A DNA stretch of 64,000 bases from a beta proteobacterium AAP51 (GTDB taxonomy: Bacteria > Pseudomonadota > Gammaproteobacteria > Burkholderiales > Burkholderiaceae_C), in assembly GCA_001295905.1 (NCBI GenBank), contig LJHT01000102.1, positions 1 to 64,000 on the forward strand, read 5' to 3'. How positions within the stretch are numbered: position 1 is the first letter of the stretch; each line of letters begins with the position of its first letter. This document shows, one piece after another, positions 44,382 through 51,383 of this stretch. The position numbers were made by a program, and so were the translations under genes. A model generated the notes under the pieces. That model was given only the letters and a program-made list of their open reading frames with translations. It had not been told where the DNA came from and searched no databases.

Positions 44382-45113
44382 ATGGAAGTTGCGCATGGCG
44401 CTGGCGTGAGCCGCCGTACCCCCGCACCGCCTGTCCCGCCCCCGCCCCTGCCGGTTGCCCAGGCCGCGGCTACCGAGCCGCCCCCCTCGCCGCGCACCGA
44501 GACGGCCGAAGCAAGCAGCAGCACACCCCTGCGCGTGCTGCTCATCGACGACGGCGCGCACCGCGTCAGCCTCATCCACGACGAACTGGCCCGGCTGGGC
44601 CACCTGGTGGTAGGCGTGCTCGATTCGGCCCTGCTCATCCACGACTGCGTGCTGCGCCTGCAGCCCGACGTGGTCATCGTCGACAGCGAAAGCCCCAGCC
44701 GCGACACGCTGGAGCACCTGGCCACCGTCTCGGCCCAGAGCCCGCGGCCGGTGGTGGTGTTCAGCGAAGACGCCAGCACCGCGCCCATGCAGCAGGCCTT
44801 GAAGGCCGGCGTCAGCGCCTATGTGATTGCCGGGCTGCAGCCACAGCGCCTGCTGCCGGTGCTGCAGGTGGCCATCGCCCGCTTCGAGCAAGACCGCGAA
44901 CTGCGCGGCCAGCTGGAAGTGGCGCAAAGCGCGCTGAGCGAACGCAAGTTCGTCGAACGCGCCAAGGGCATCCTGATGGAAGAGATCGGCCTGTCGGAAA
45001 CCCAGGCCTACGCCCACCTGCGCAAGCTGGCCATGGACCGCGGCCAGCGCCTGGCCCAGGTGGCCGAACGCGTGGTGCAGGCGCGTGAGCTCTTGAAGCC
45101 GCCCTCGGCCTGA
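44382..45113 (+). CDS. nasT: NasT-like ANTAR-domain antiterminator
   Basis: RNA-binding response regulator that prevents early termination of nitrate assimilation transcripts. Of 243 residues, 1-49 are a Pro/Ala-rich tail and 50-165 a receiver-like domain with Asp101 in VVIVDSESPS. Residues 188-236 are the ANTAR domain (KFVERAKGILMEEIG, QAYAHLRKLAMDRGQRL). The ATG at 44382 lacks a Shine-Dalgarno sequence, and GTG 44406 is an alternative. The gene lies directly upstream of a leader with two ANTAR-type hairpins and a terminator. No nasS, the usual nitrate-sensing partner, is adjacent. Confidence 0.9.
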   Translation: MEVAHGAGVSRRTPAPPVPPPPLPVAQAAATEPPPSPRTETAEASSSTPLRVLLIDDGAHRVSLIHDELARLGHLVVGVLDSALLIHDCVLRLQPDVVIVDSESPSRDTLEHLATVSAQSPRPVVVFSEDASTAPMQQALKAGVSAYVIAGLQPQRLLPVLQVAIARFEQDRELRGQLEVAQSALSERKFVERAKGILMEEIGLSETQAYAHLRKLAMDRGQRLAQVAERVVQARELLKPPSA

Positions 45114-45218
45114 AGCGGCGCTGCGCCGCACCAATTGCAGGCGGGCGGCGTGCCGTGCTGGTGCGGCCCGTCCGCGATGTGGCCTGCTGAAAGCGTGCTT
45201 TCCCAGGCAAGGCTGCTC

Positions 45219-45235
45219 TGGCACGCTGCGTGCTA
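45219..45235 (+). promoter_or_regulatory. Sigma-54-type promoter of the nitrate assimilation operon
   Basis: TGGCACG-CTGC-GTGCT fits the RpoN consensus TGGCACG-N4-TTGCW with one mismatch. The invariant GG (45220-45221) and GC (45232-45233) are ten bases apart. Transcription would begin near 45245, two bases before the first leader hairpin. GCACCA (45128-45133) and TGGTGC (45159-45164) upstream are inverted half-sites like those bound by NtrC, but their spacing is not canonical. Confidence 0.75.
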
Positions 45236-45246
45236 GTGAACGGGCA

Positions 45247-45302
45247 GGCAGGTTGCACAACGGCGTGTGGCCTGCCCCCACGTTTCGGGCAAAGGCGTCC
45301 GA
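45247..45302 (+). promoter_or_regulatory. Two-hairpin ANTAR (NasT) target RNA
   Basis: Hairpin P1 (45247-45276) has a 12-pair stem with three G/U wobbles, GGCAGGTTGCAC against GTGTGGCCTGCC, closing a six-base loop AACGGC. Hairpin P2 (45285-45302) has the stem TCGGGC/GTCCGA and the loop AAAGGC. Both loops have A at position 1 and G at position 4, the rule for ANTAR-protein targets. The P2 loop and 3' arm overlap the 5' arm of the terminator, so P2 and terminator cannot form together. Confidence 0.8.
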
Positions 45303-45355
45303 CTCGCACCCCCTGGGGTCACCCAGGTGTTGCAGTCGCGACGCCTTTTTCTTTT
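45292..45355 (+). terminator. Leader terminator (attenuator) before nrtA
   Basis: AAGGCGTC (45292-45299) pairs with GACGCCTT (45340-45347), continued by CGACT/AGTCG. An apical stem CCTGGG-GTCA-CCCAGG (45312-45327) caps it. TTTTTCTTTT follows (45346-45355). It lies about 20 bases before the nrtA start. NasT binding to the overlapping hairpin P2 should prevent it. Confidence 0.88.
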
Positions 45356-45375
45356 GTCTTCTTCAGGAGCGGTCC

Positions 45376-46641
45376 ATGCGGTCTTGCAAAAACATGCACG
45401 AGGGTCTGATGAGTGATCAACGCAGGCAGTTCATCAAGGGTTCGGCCGTGGCGGCCGCCGGTGCGGCGCTGCCCGGCGGGGCCTGGGCCGCAGGCAGCGA
45501 TGCGCCGGAAAAGAAGGAAGTGAAGATCGGCTTCATCCCCCTGACCGATTGCGCCAGCGTGGTGATGGCCTCGGTGCTGAAGTTCGACGAGAAGTACGGC
45601 ATCAAGATCATTCCCACCAAGGAAGCCAGCTGGGCCGGCGTGCGCGACAAGCTGGTCAACGGCGAACTCGACATGGCCCACGTGCTGTGGGGCCTGATCT
45701 ACGGCGTGCACCAGGGCGTGGGCGGGCCGAAGAAGGACATGGCCATCCTGATGAACCTGAACCACAACGGGCAGGCCCTCACGCTGTCGAAGAAGCTGGC
45801 CGACAAGGGCGCGGTGGACGTGACCAGCCTGGCCAAGGTGATGGCCGCCGAGAAGCGCGACTACACCTTCGCGCAGACCTTCCCCACCGGCACCCACGCG
45901 ATGTGGCTGTACTACTGGCTGGCCAGCGCGGGCGTGAACCCGATGCGCGACACCAAGGTCATCACCGTGCCGCCGCCGCAGATGGTGGCCAACATGCGCG
46001 TGGGCAACATGGACGGCTTCTGCGTGGGCGAGCCCTGGAACCACCGCGCCATCATCGACGGCATCGGCATCACGGCGGCCACCACGCAGGACATCTGGAA
46101 AGACCACCCCGAGAAGGCGCTGGGCACCACGTCCGACTTCGTCAAGAAGAACCCCAACACCTGCCGCGCGGTGATCATGGCCGTGCTGGAGGCCAGCCGC
46201 TGGATAGACGCCGGCCTGCAGAACAAGAACAGGATGGCCGAGACCATCGCCGAGAAGGCCTACGTCAACACCAGCGTCGACGCCATCAACCAGCGCATCC
46301 TGGGCCGCTACCAGAACGGCCTGGGCAAGACCTGGGACGACCCCAACCACATGAAGTTCTTCAACGACGGGTTGGTGAACTACCCGTACCTGAGCGACGG
46401 CATGTGGTTCCTCACGCAGCACAAGCGCTGGGGCCTGCTGAAGAGCCACCCCGACTACCTGGCCGTGGCGCGGCAGATCAACCAGACCGCGCTGTACAAG
46501 CAGGCCGCCGCGCAGCTGAAGATCAGCGTGCCCAAGAGCGACATGCGCAGCAGCAAGCTGATGGACGGCGTGGTGTGGGACGGCAGCAACCCGGCCCGCT
46601 ACGCCGACGGCTTCAAGGTCAACGCCCTCGCGGCTTCCTGA
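45376..46641 (+). CDS. nrtA: Nitrate ABC transporter substrate-binding protein
   Basis: Periplasmic nitrate (or nitrite) binding component, 421 residues. A twin-arginine signal is visible: RRQFIKG at 16-22, then a hydrophobic stretch ending GGAWA. The mature part follows the NrtA/CmpA pattern (VKIGFIPLTDCASVVMA, FPTGTHAMWLYYWLASAGV, MVANMRVGNMDGFCVGEPWN). CAGGAG at 45364-45369 supports ATG 45376; ATG 45409 with GAGGG is a second start that keeps the signal. It heads the operon behind the attenuator. Confidence 0.92.
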   Translation: MRSCKNMHEGLMSDQRRQFIKGSAVAAAGAALPGGAWAAGSDAPEKKEVKIGFIPLTDCASVVMASVLKFDEKYGIKIIPTKEASWAGVRDKLVNGELDMAHVLWGLIYGVHQGVGGPKKDMAILMNLNHNGQALTLSKKLADKGAVDVTSLAKVMAAEKRDYTFAQTFPTGTHAMWLYYWLASAGVNPMRDTKVITVPPPQMVANMRVGNMDGFCVGEPWNHRAIIDGIGITAATTQDIWKDHPEKALGTTSDFVKKNPNTCRAVIMAVLEASRWIDAGLQNKNRMAETIAEKAYVNTSVDAINQRILGRYQNGLGKTWDDPNHMKFFNDGLVNYPYLSDGMWFLTQHKRWGLLKSHPDYLAVARQINQTALYKQAAAQLKISVPKSDMRSSKLMDGVVWDGSNPARYADGFKVNALAAS

Positions 46642-46655
46642 GAAAGGGCCGGCCC

Positions 46656-47576
46656 ATGGTCGCTGCCGTGTTTCATCAGACGGGGGCTGCCGGCACGGCA
46701 GCCGTTGCGGGCACCGAAGCGGCTGCGGGGCCCCACCCGCGCGCGCTGCCACCAGTGGCTGCCACTGCGGCCGCCGCACCCCGCCGCGAGCGCTGGCTGC
46801 CCGATTGGCGCAGCCTGTGGATGGTGGTGCTGCCGCCGGTGCTGGGCATGGCCCTGCTCGTGGCCATCTGGGCTGCGGCCACGGTGGGCGGCAACGCCAG
46901 CCTGCCCACGCCGGCCGTCACCTTCGAAGCGGCGGTGAAGCTGTTTTCCGACCCCTTCTACGACAACGGCCCCAACGACCAGGGCATAGGCTGGAACGTG
47001 CTGTTCTCGCTGGAGCGCGTGGCCGTCGGCTTCGGGCTGGCGGCGGCGGTGGGCATTCCCCTGGGTTTCATCATCGGCCGCTTCGACTTCATCGGCCGCA
47101 TGTTCAGCCCCATCATCAGCCTGCTGAAGCCCGTGTCGCCGCTGGCCTGGCTGCCCATCGGGCTGCTGGTGTTCAAGAGCGCCAACCCGGCGGCGGTGTG
47201 GACCATCTTCATCTGCAGCATCTGGCCCATGGTGGTGAACACCGCGGTGGGCGTGCAGCGGGTGCCGCAGGACTATCTGAACGTGGCGCGCGTGCTGAAC
47301 CTCAGCGAGTGGAAGGTCATCACCAAGATCCTCTTCCCCGCAGTGCTGCCGTACATGCTGACTGGCGTGCGCCTGAGCGTGGGCACGGCCTGGCTCGTCA
47401 TCGTGGCGGCCGAGATGCTGACCGGCGGCGTGGGCATCGGCTTCTGGGTGTGGGACGAGTGGAACAACCTCAACGTCAAGCACATCATCGTGGCGATCTT
47501 CGTCATCGGCATCGTGGGCCTGGCGCTGGAGCAACTGCTGATGGCCATTGCGCGCCGCTTCAGCTACGACGATTGA
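46656..47576 (+). CDS. nrtB: Nitrate ABC transporter permease
   Basis: A 306-residue inner-membrane permease of the NrtB/SsuC type. An Ala/Pro-rich cytoplasmic N-terminus of about 50 residues precedes six hydrophobic segments. The ATPase-coupling loop is in ILFPAVLPYMLTGVRLSVG. It starts 14 bases after nrtA, with AAAGG as the ribosome site. The frame open far upstream only reads across nrtA. Confidence 0.93.
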   Translation: MVAAVFHQTGAAGTAAVAGTEAAAGPHPRALPPVAATAAAAPRRERWLPDWRSLWMVVLPPVLGMALLVAIWAAATVGGNASLPTPAVTFEAAVKLFSDPFYDNGPNDQGIGWNVLFSLERVAVGFGLAAAVGIPLGFIIGRFDFIGRMFSPIISLLKPVSPLAWLPIGLLVFKSANPAAVWTIFICSIWPMVVNTAVGVQRVPQDYLNVARVLNLSEWKVITKILFPAVLPYMLTGVRLSVGTAWLVIVAAEMLTGGVGIGFWVWDEWNNLNVKHIIVAIFVIGIVGLALEQLLMAIARRFSYDD

Positions 47577-47589
47577 AGGAGCGAAGCAC

Positions 47590-48390
47590 ATGAGCCACTT
47601 CATCGAAGTGCAGGGCGCCGAGATGGTGTTCAGCACGCGCAAGGGCAGCTTCCACGCGCTGCGCGACATCCACCTCACCGTGGACCAGGGCGAGTTCGTC
47701 ACGCTCATCGGCCATTCGGGCTGCGGCAAGAGCACGCTGCTGAACCTGCTGGCCGGCCTGACGCGCCCCACCGCCGGCGTGCTGCTGTGCGACAACCGCG
47801 AGATCACCGCCCCCGGCCCCGAGCGCGGTGTGGTGTTCCAGAACCATTCGCTGCTGCCCTGGCTGAGCTGCTTCGAGAACGTGCACCTCGCGGTGGAACG
47901 TGTCTTCGGCGCGGCCGAGACCAAGGCACAGATGAAGGTGCGCACGCAGGCCGCGCTGGAACTGGTGGGCATGGGGCACGCGCTGAACAAGCGCCCGCAC
48001 GAGATCAGCGGTGGCATGAAGCAGCGTGTGGGCATCGCGCGCGCGCTGGCCATGGAGCCCAAGGTGCTGCTGATGGACGAGCCCTTCGGCGCGCTGGATG
48101 CGCTGACGCGCGCGCGTCTGCAAGACGAGTTGCTGAAGATCGTGGCGCGCACCAAGAGCACGGTGGTGATGGTCACCCACGATGTCGACGAAGCCGTGCT
48201 GCTGAGCGACCGCATCGTGATGATGACCAACGGCCCGGCGGCCACCATCGGGCAGATCCTGCCCGTGACGCTGCCGCGCCCGCGCGACCGCATCGAGCTG
48301 GCCGAAGACCGCGAGTACGTGCACGCGCGCCGCGAGGTGCTTGATTTTCTGTACACGCGCCAGGGGCACGTGGAGAAAACCGCCGCCTGA
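47590..48390 (+). CDS. nrtD: Nitrate ABC transporter ATPase
   Basis: A 266-residue ABC ATPase. Walker A GHSGCGKST is at 41-49; the Q-loop VVFQNHSLLPWL, the signature ISGGMKQRVGIARALA, Walker B VLLMDEPFGALD and the switch histidine MVTHDVDEA are all present. It lacks the extra C-terminal NrtA-like domain of cyanobacterial NrtC, so NrtD fits better. GAAGGAG at 47575-47581 precedes the start. Confidence 0.94.
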   Translation: MSHFIEVQGAEMVFSTRKGSFHALRDIHLTVDQGEFVTLIGHSGCGKSTLLNLLAGLTRPTAGVLLCDNREITAPGPERGVVFQNHSLLPWLSCFENVHLAVERVFGAAETKAQMKVRTQAALELVGMGHALNKRPHEISGGMKQRVGIARALAMEPKVLLMDEPFGALDALTRARLQDELLKIVARTKSTVVMVTHDVDEAVLLSDRIVMMTNGPAATIGQILPVTLPRPRDRIELAEDREYVHARREVLDFLYTRQGHVEKTAA

Positions 48391-48396
48391 TATTGG

Positions 48397-48486
48397 GCCC
48401 CCAAGCTCGCTGGCGCTCGCTACCCCCCTTGGGGGGCCGTCCGCCAGCGGCCCGGCAAAGCCGGTTCCGCGGCGGGAAGCTTGGTC
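48397..48486 (-). repeat. Dispersed intergenic repeat, copy 2
   Basis: A 90-bp element between nrtD and nirB. Read on the minus strand it is almost identical to 4235-4323. The two copies share GCTTCCCGCCGCGGAACCGG, the GGCCGCTGGCGGACGGCC palindrome and the closing GCGAGCTTGGGGGC. Here the central palindrome is perfect (CCCCCCAAGGGGGG). It could form a strong hairpin within the nitrate operon transcript. Confidence 0.85.
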
Positions 48487-48542
48487 GTTTGGGTTCTCCT
48501 GCATTGACCAGCGTCGATCACTGAAGGACACGGAGTGGCTGC

Positions 48543-51023
48543 ATGAAGAAGATGAAGCTCGTGATGGTGGGCAACGGCATGGCCGGCGTGCGCACGCTGG
48601 AAGAGCTGTTGAAGATCGCGCCTGATCTCTACGAGATCACCGTCTTCGGCGCCGAGCCCCACCCGAACTACAACCGCATCCTGCTGAGCCCGGTGCTGGC
48701 CGGCGAGCAGACGCTGGACGAGATCGTGCTCAACCCTCTCAGCTGGTATGCCGAGCACGGCATCACGCTGTACCTGGGCAAGACGGTGACGCAGATCGAC
48801 CGCATCAAGCGCGTGGTGCGCGCCGCTGACGGTACCGAGGCGCCTTACGACCGCCTGCTGCTGGCCACCGGCAGCCTGCCTTTCATCCTGCCCGTGCCGG
48901 GCAAGGACCTGCAGGGCGTGCTGGCCTACCGCGACATTGCTGACACGCAGGCCATGATCGACGCGGCCACGAAGTACAAGCATGCCGTGGTCATCGGCGG
49001 CGGCTTGCTGGGCCTGGAGGCTGCCAACGGCCTGATGCTGCGCGGCATGCAGGTGACGGTGGTGCACATCCAGCCCTGGCTGATGGAGCGCCAGCTGGAC
49101 GATGCGGCCGGCGGGCTGCTGCGCAAGAGCCTGGAAGAGCGCGGGCTGCGTTTCGAGATGGGCGCGCAGACCGAGGCGCTGATTCCCGACAAAGACGGAA
49201 GAGTCATGGCCGTGCGCTTCAAGGACGGCCGCGAGATCCCCGCCGACCTGGTGGTGATGGCCGCCGGCATCCGCCCGAACACGGCCCTGGCCGAGAGCGC
49301 GAACATCCACTGCCAGCGCGGCATCGTCGTCAGCGACACGCTGCAGACCATCACCGACGCCCGCATCTACGCCGTGGGCGAATGCGCCGCGCACCGCGGC
49401 ATCGCCTACGGGCTGGTGGCGCCCCTGTTCGAGCAGGGCAAGGTCTGCGCCACGCACCTGGCGCAGTTCGGTATCGGCCGCTACACCGGCAGCCAGACCA
49501 GCACCAAGCTCAAGGTCACGGGCATCGACCTTTTCTCGGCCGGTGATTTCATGGGCGGCGAGGGCTGCGAGGACATCGTGCTCAGCGACCCCTACGCCGG
49601 CGTCTACAAGAAGCTGGTCATTCGAGATGACAAACTTGTTGGCGCCTGCCTCTATGGCGACACCGCCGACGGCAGCTGGTACTTCAAGCTGCTGCGCGAC
49701 GGCCGCAGCGTGGCCGACATCCGCGAGCGGCTGATGTTCGGTGAGAATAACTTGGGCGACCACGGGCACGAAGGCCACAACAAGGCGGCCGCCATGGCCG
49801 ACACCGATGAGGTGTGCGGCTGCAACGGCGTGACCAAGGGCAACATCTGCAAGGCCATCAAGGACAAGGGCCTGTTCACGCTGGACGAGGTGCGCAAGCA
49901 CACCAAGGCCAGCGCGAGCTGCGGCTCCTGCACCGGCCTGGTGGAACAGCTGCTGATGTTCACCGCCGGCGGCGACTACAGCGCCGCGCCCAAGACCAAG
50001 GCGATGTGCGGCTGCACCGACCTGGGCCACCAGGCCGTGCGCGAAGCCATCAAGAGCCAGCACCTCACCACCATCGACGGGGTCTACAGCGCGCTGGCCT
50101 GGCGCACGCCCAACGGCTGCGCCAGCTGCCGCCCGGCCATCAACTACTACCTGCTGAGCACCTGGCCCAAAGAGGCCGTGGACGACCCGCAGAGCCGCTT
50201 CATCAACGAACGCAGTCACGCCAACATCCAGAAAGACGGCACCTACAGCGTGATTCCGCGCATGTGGGGCGGCATGACCAGTGCCGACGAACTGCGCCGC
50301 ATCGCCAACGCGGTGGACAAGTTCAAGATCCCCGCGGTGAAGGTGACGGGCGGCCAGCGCATCGACCTGCTTGGCGTGAAGAAGGAAGACCTGCCCGCGG
50401 TTTGGCAGGAGATCGGCATGCCCAGCGGCCACGCCTACGCCAAGGCCCTGCGCACGGTGAAAACCTGCGTGGGCAGCGAGTGGTGCCGCTTCGGCACGCA
50501 AGACAGCACGAAGATGGGCCAAGACCTGGAGCGTGCGCTGTGGCGCATGTACGCGCCGCACAAGGTGAAGCTGGCGGTGAGCGGCTGCCCGCGCAACTGT
50601 GCGGAGAGCGGCATCAAGGACGTGGGCGTGATCGGCGTCGATTCCGGCTGGGAGCTGCACATCGCCGGCAACGCGGGCATCAAGACCGAGGTGGGGCAGT
50701 TCTTCATCAAGGTGAAGACGCCCGAGGAGGTGCTGGAGTACAGCGGCGCCTTCCTGCAGCTCTACCGCGAAGAGGGCTGGTACCTTGAGCGCACCGTGCA
50801 CTACGTGGCGCGCGTGGGCATGGCGCACGTGAAGGCCAAGGTGCTGGACGACGCCGTCAACCGCAAGGCCTTGTGGGAGCGCCTGCAGTTCAGCCTGGAC
50901 GGCGAGCCCGACCCCTGGTTCGAGTTCGAGAAGGCGCAGGTCGACCTGCGGCAGTTCGAGCCCATCAAGCCCGAGGTGCAGGTCGAACTCGCTGCGCTGG
51001 GTGGCGCGAAGGAGACCGCATGA
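48543..51023 (+). CDS. nirB: Assimilatory nitrite reductase large subunit
   Basis: NAD(P)H-dependent six-electron reduction of nitrite to ammonium in the cytoplasm, 826 residues. An FAD/NAD(P)H oxidoreductase domain fills about residues 1-410 (GNGMAGVRT, VVIGGGLLGLE). A BFD-like [2Fe-2S] domain begins C425-G-C427. The sirohaem/[4Fe-4S] domain has Cys642, Cys648, Cys682 and Cys686 (CVGSEWC...GCPRNC). ATG 48543 is used; ATG 48552 is also possible. It overlaps nirD by ATGA. Confidence 0.96.
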   Translation: MKKMKLVMVGNGMAGVRTLEELLKIAPDLYEITVFGAEPHPNYNRILLSPVLAGEQTLDEIVLNPLSWYAEHGITLYLGKTVTQIDRIKRVVRAADGTEAPYDRLLLATGSLPFILPVPGKDLQGVLAYRDIADTQAMIDAATKYKHAVVIGGGLLGLEAANGLMLRGMQVTVVHIQPWLMERQLDDAAGGLLRKSLEERGLRFEMGAQTEALIPDKDGRVMAVRFKDGREIPADLVVMAAGIRPNTALAESANIHCQRGIVVSDTLQTITDARIYAVGECAAHRGIAYGLVAPLFEQGKVCATHLAQFGIGRYTGSQTSTKLKVTGIDLFSAGDFMGGEGCEDIVLSDPYAGVYKKLVIRDDKLVGACLYGDTADGSWYFKLLRDGRSVADIRERLMFGENNLGDHGHEGHNKAAAMADTDEVCGCNGVTKGNICKAIKDKGLFTLDEVRKHTKASASCGSCTGLVEQLLMFTAGGDYSAAPKTKAMCGCTDLGHQAVREAIKSQHLTTIDGVYSALAWRTPNGCASCRPAINYYLLSTWPKEAVDDPQSRFINERSHANIQKDGTYSVIPRMWGGMTSADELRRIANAVDKFKIPAVKVTGGQRIDLLGVKKEDLPAVWQEIGMPSGHAYAKALRTVKTCVGSEWCRFGTQDSTKMGQDLERALWRMYAPHKVKLAVSGCPRNCAESGIKDVGVIGVDSGWELHIAGNAGIKTEVGQFFIKVKTPEEVLEYSGAFLQLYREEGWYLERTVHYVARVGMAHVKAKVLDDAVNRKALWERLQFSLDGEPDPWFEFEKAQVDLRQFEPIKPEVQVELAALGGAKETA

Positions 51024-51379
51024 ACGCCGCCAGCACCTGGGTGCCCATCTGCCGCGTCGACGACATCCCGCGCCTGGGCGCGCGCCGCGTGGCGCGGCCG
51101 CAAGGCGGCGCGGTGGCTGTCTTCCGCACCGCCGACGACCGCGTGTTCGCGCTGCTCGACCGCTGCCCGCACAAGGGCGGGCCGCTCTCGCAAGGCATCG
51201 TCACCGCCGATGGCGTGGCCTGCCCGCTGCACAACCAGGTGATCGGCTTGGCCGACGGCTGCGCGCGCGCGCCTGACAACGGCTGCACGCCCACCTTCGC
51301 CGTGCAGCTGCAGGGCACGCAGGTGCTTCTGAACGCGCAAGAGCTGCGCGAGCATGCGCTCGACGCCGCGCTGACCTGA
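51020..51379 (+). CDS. nirD: Assimilatory nitrite reductase small subunit
   Basis: A 119-residue Rieske-type [2Fe-2S] partner of NirB. Cluster ligands are Cys49 and His51 in RCPHKGGPLSQG, and Cys68 and His71 in CPLHNQVIGL. Unlike some NirD proteins it keeps the full ligand set. nasA follows after four bases. Confidence 0.94.
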   Translation: MNAASTWVPICRVDDIPRLGARRVARPQGGAVAVFRTADDRVFALLDRCPHKGGPLSQGIVTADGVACPLHNQVIGLADGCARAPDNGCTPTFAVQLQGTQVLLNAQELREHALDAALT

Positions 51380-51383
51380 AGCG

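Noticed and set aside
45128-45164. A full NtrC binding site formed by GCACCA and TGGTGC
   Set aside because: The half-sites are 25 bases apart, not the usual seven between GCAC and GTGC, so I mention them only as possible half-sites.
45376-46641. The NrtA-like gene being nasS, the NasT-binding nitrate sensor
   Set aside because: The product has a clear twin-arginine export signal and is followed directly by permease and ATPase genes, which fits a transporter component.
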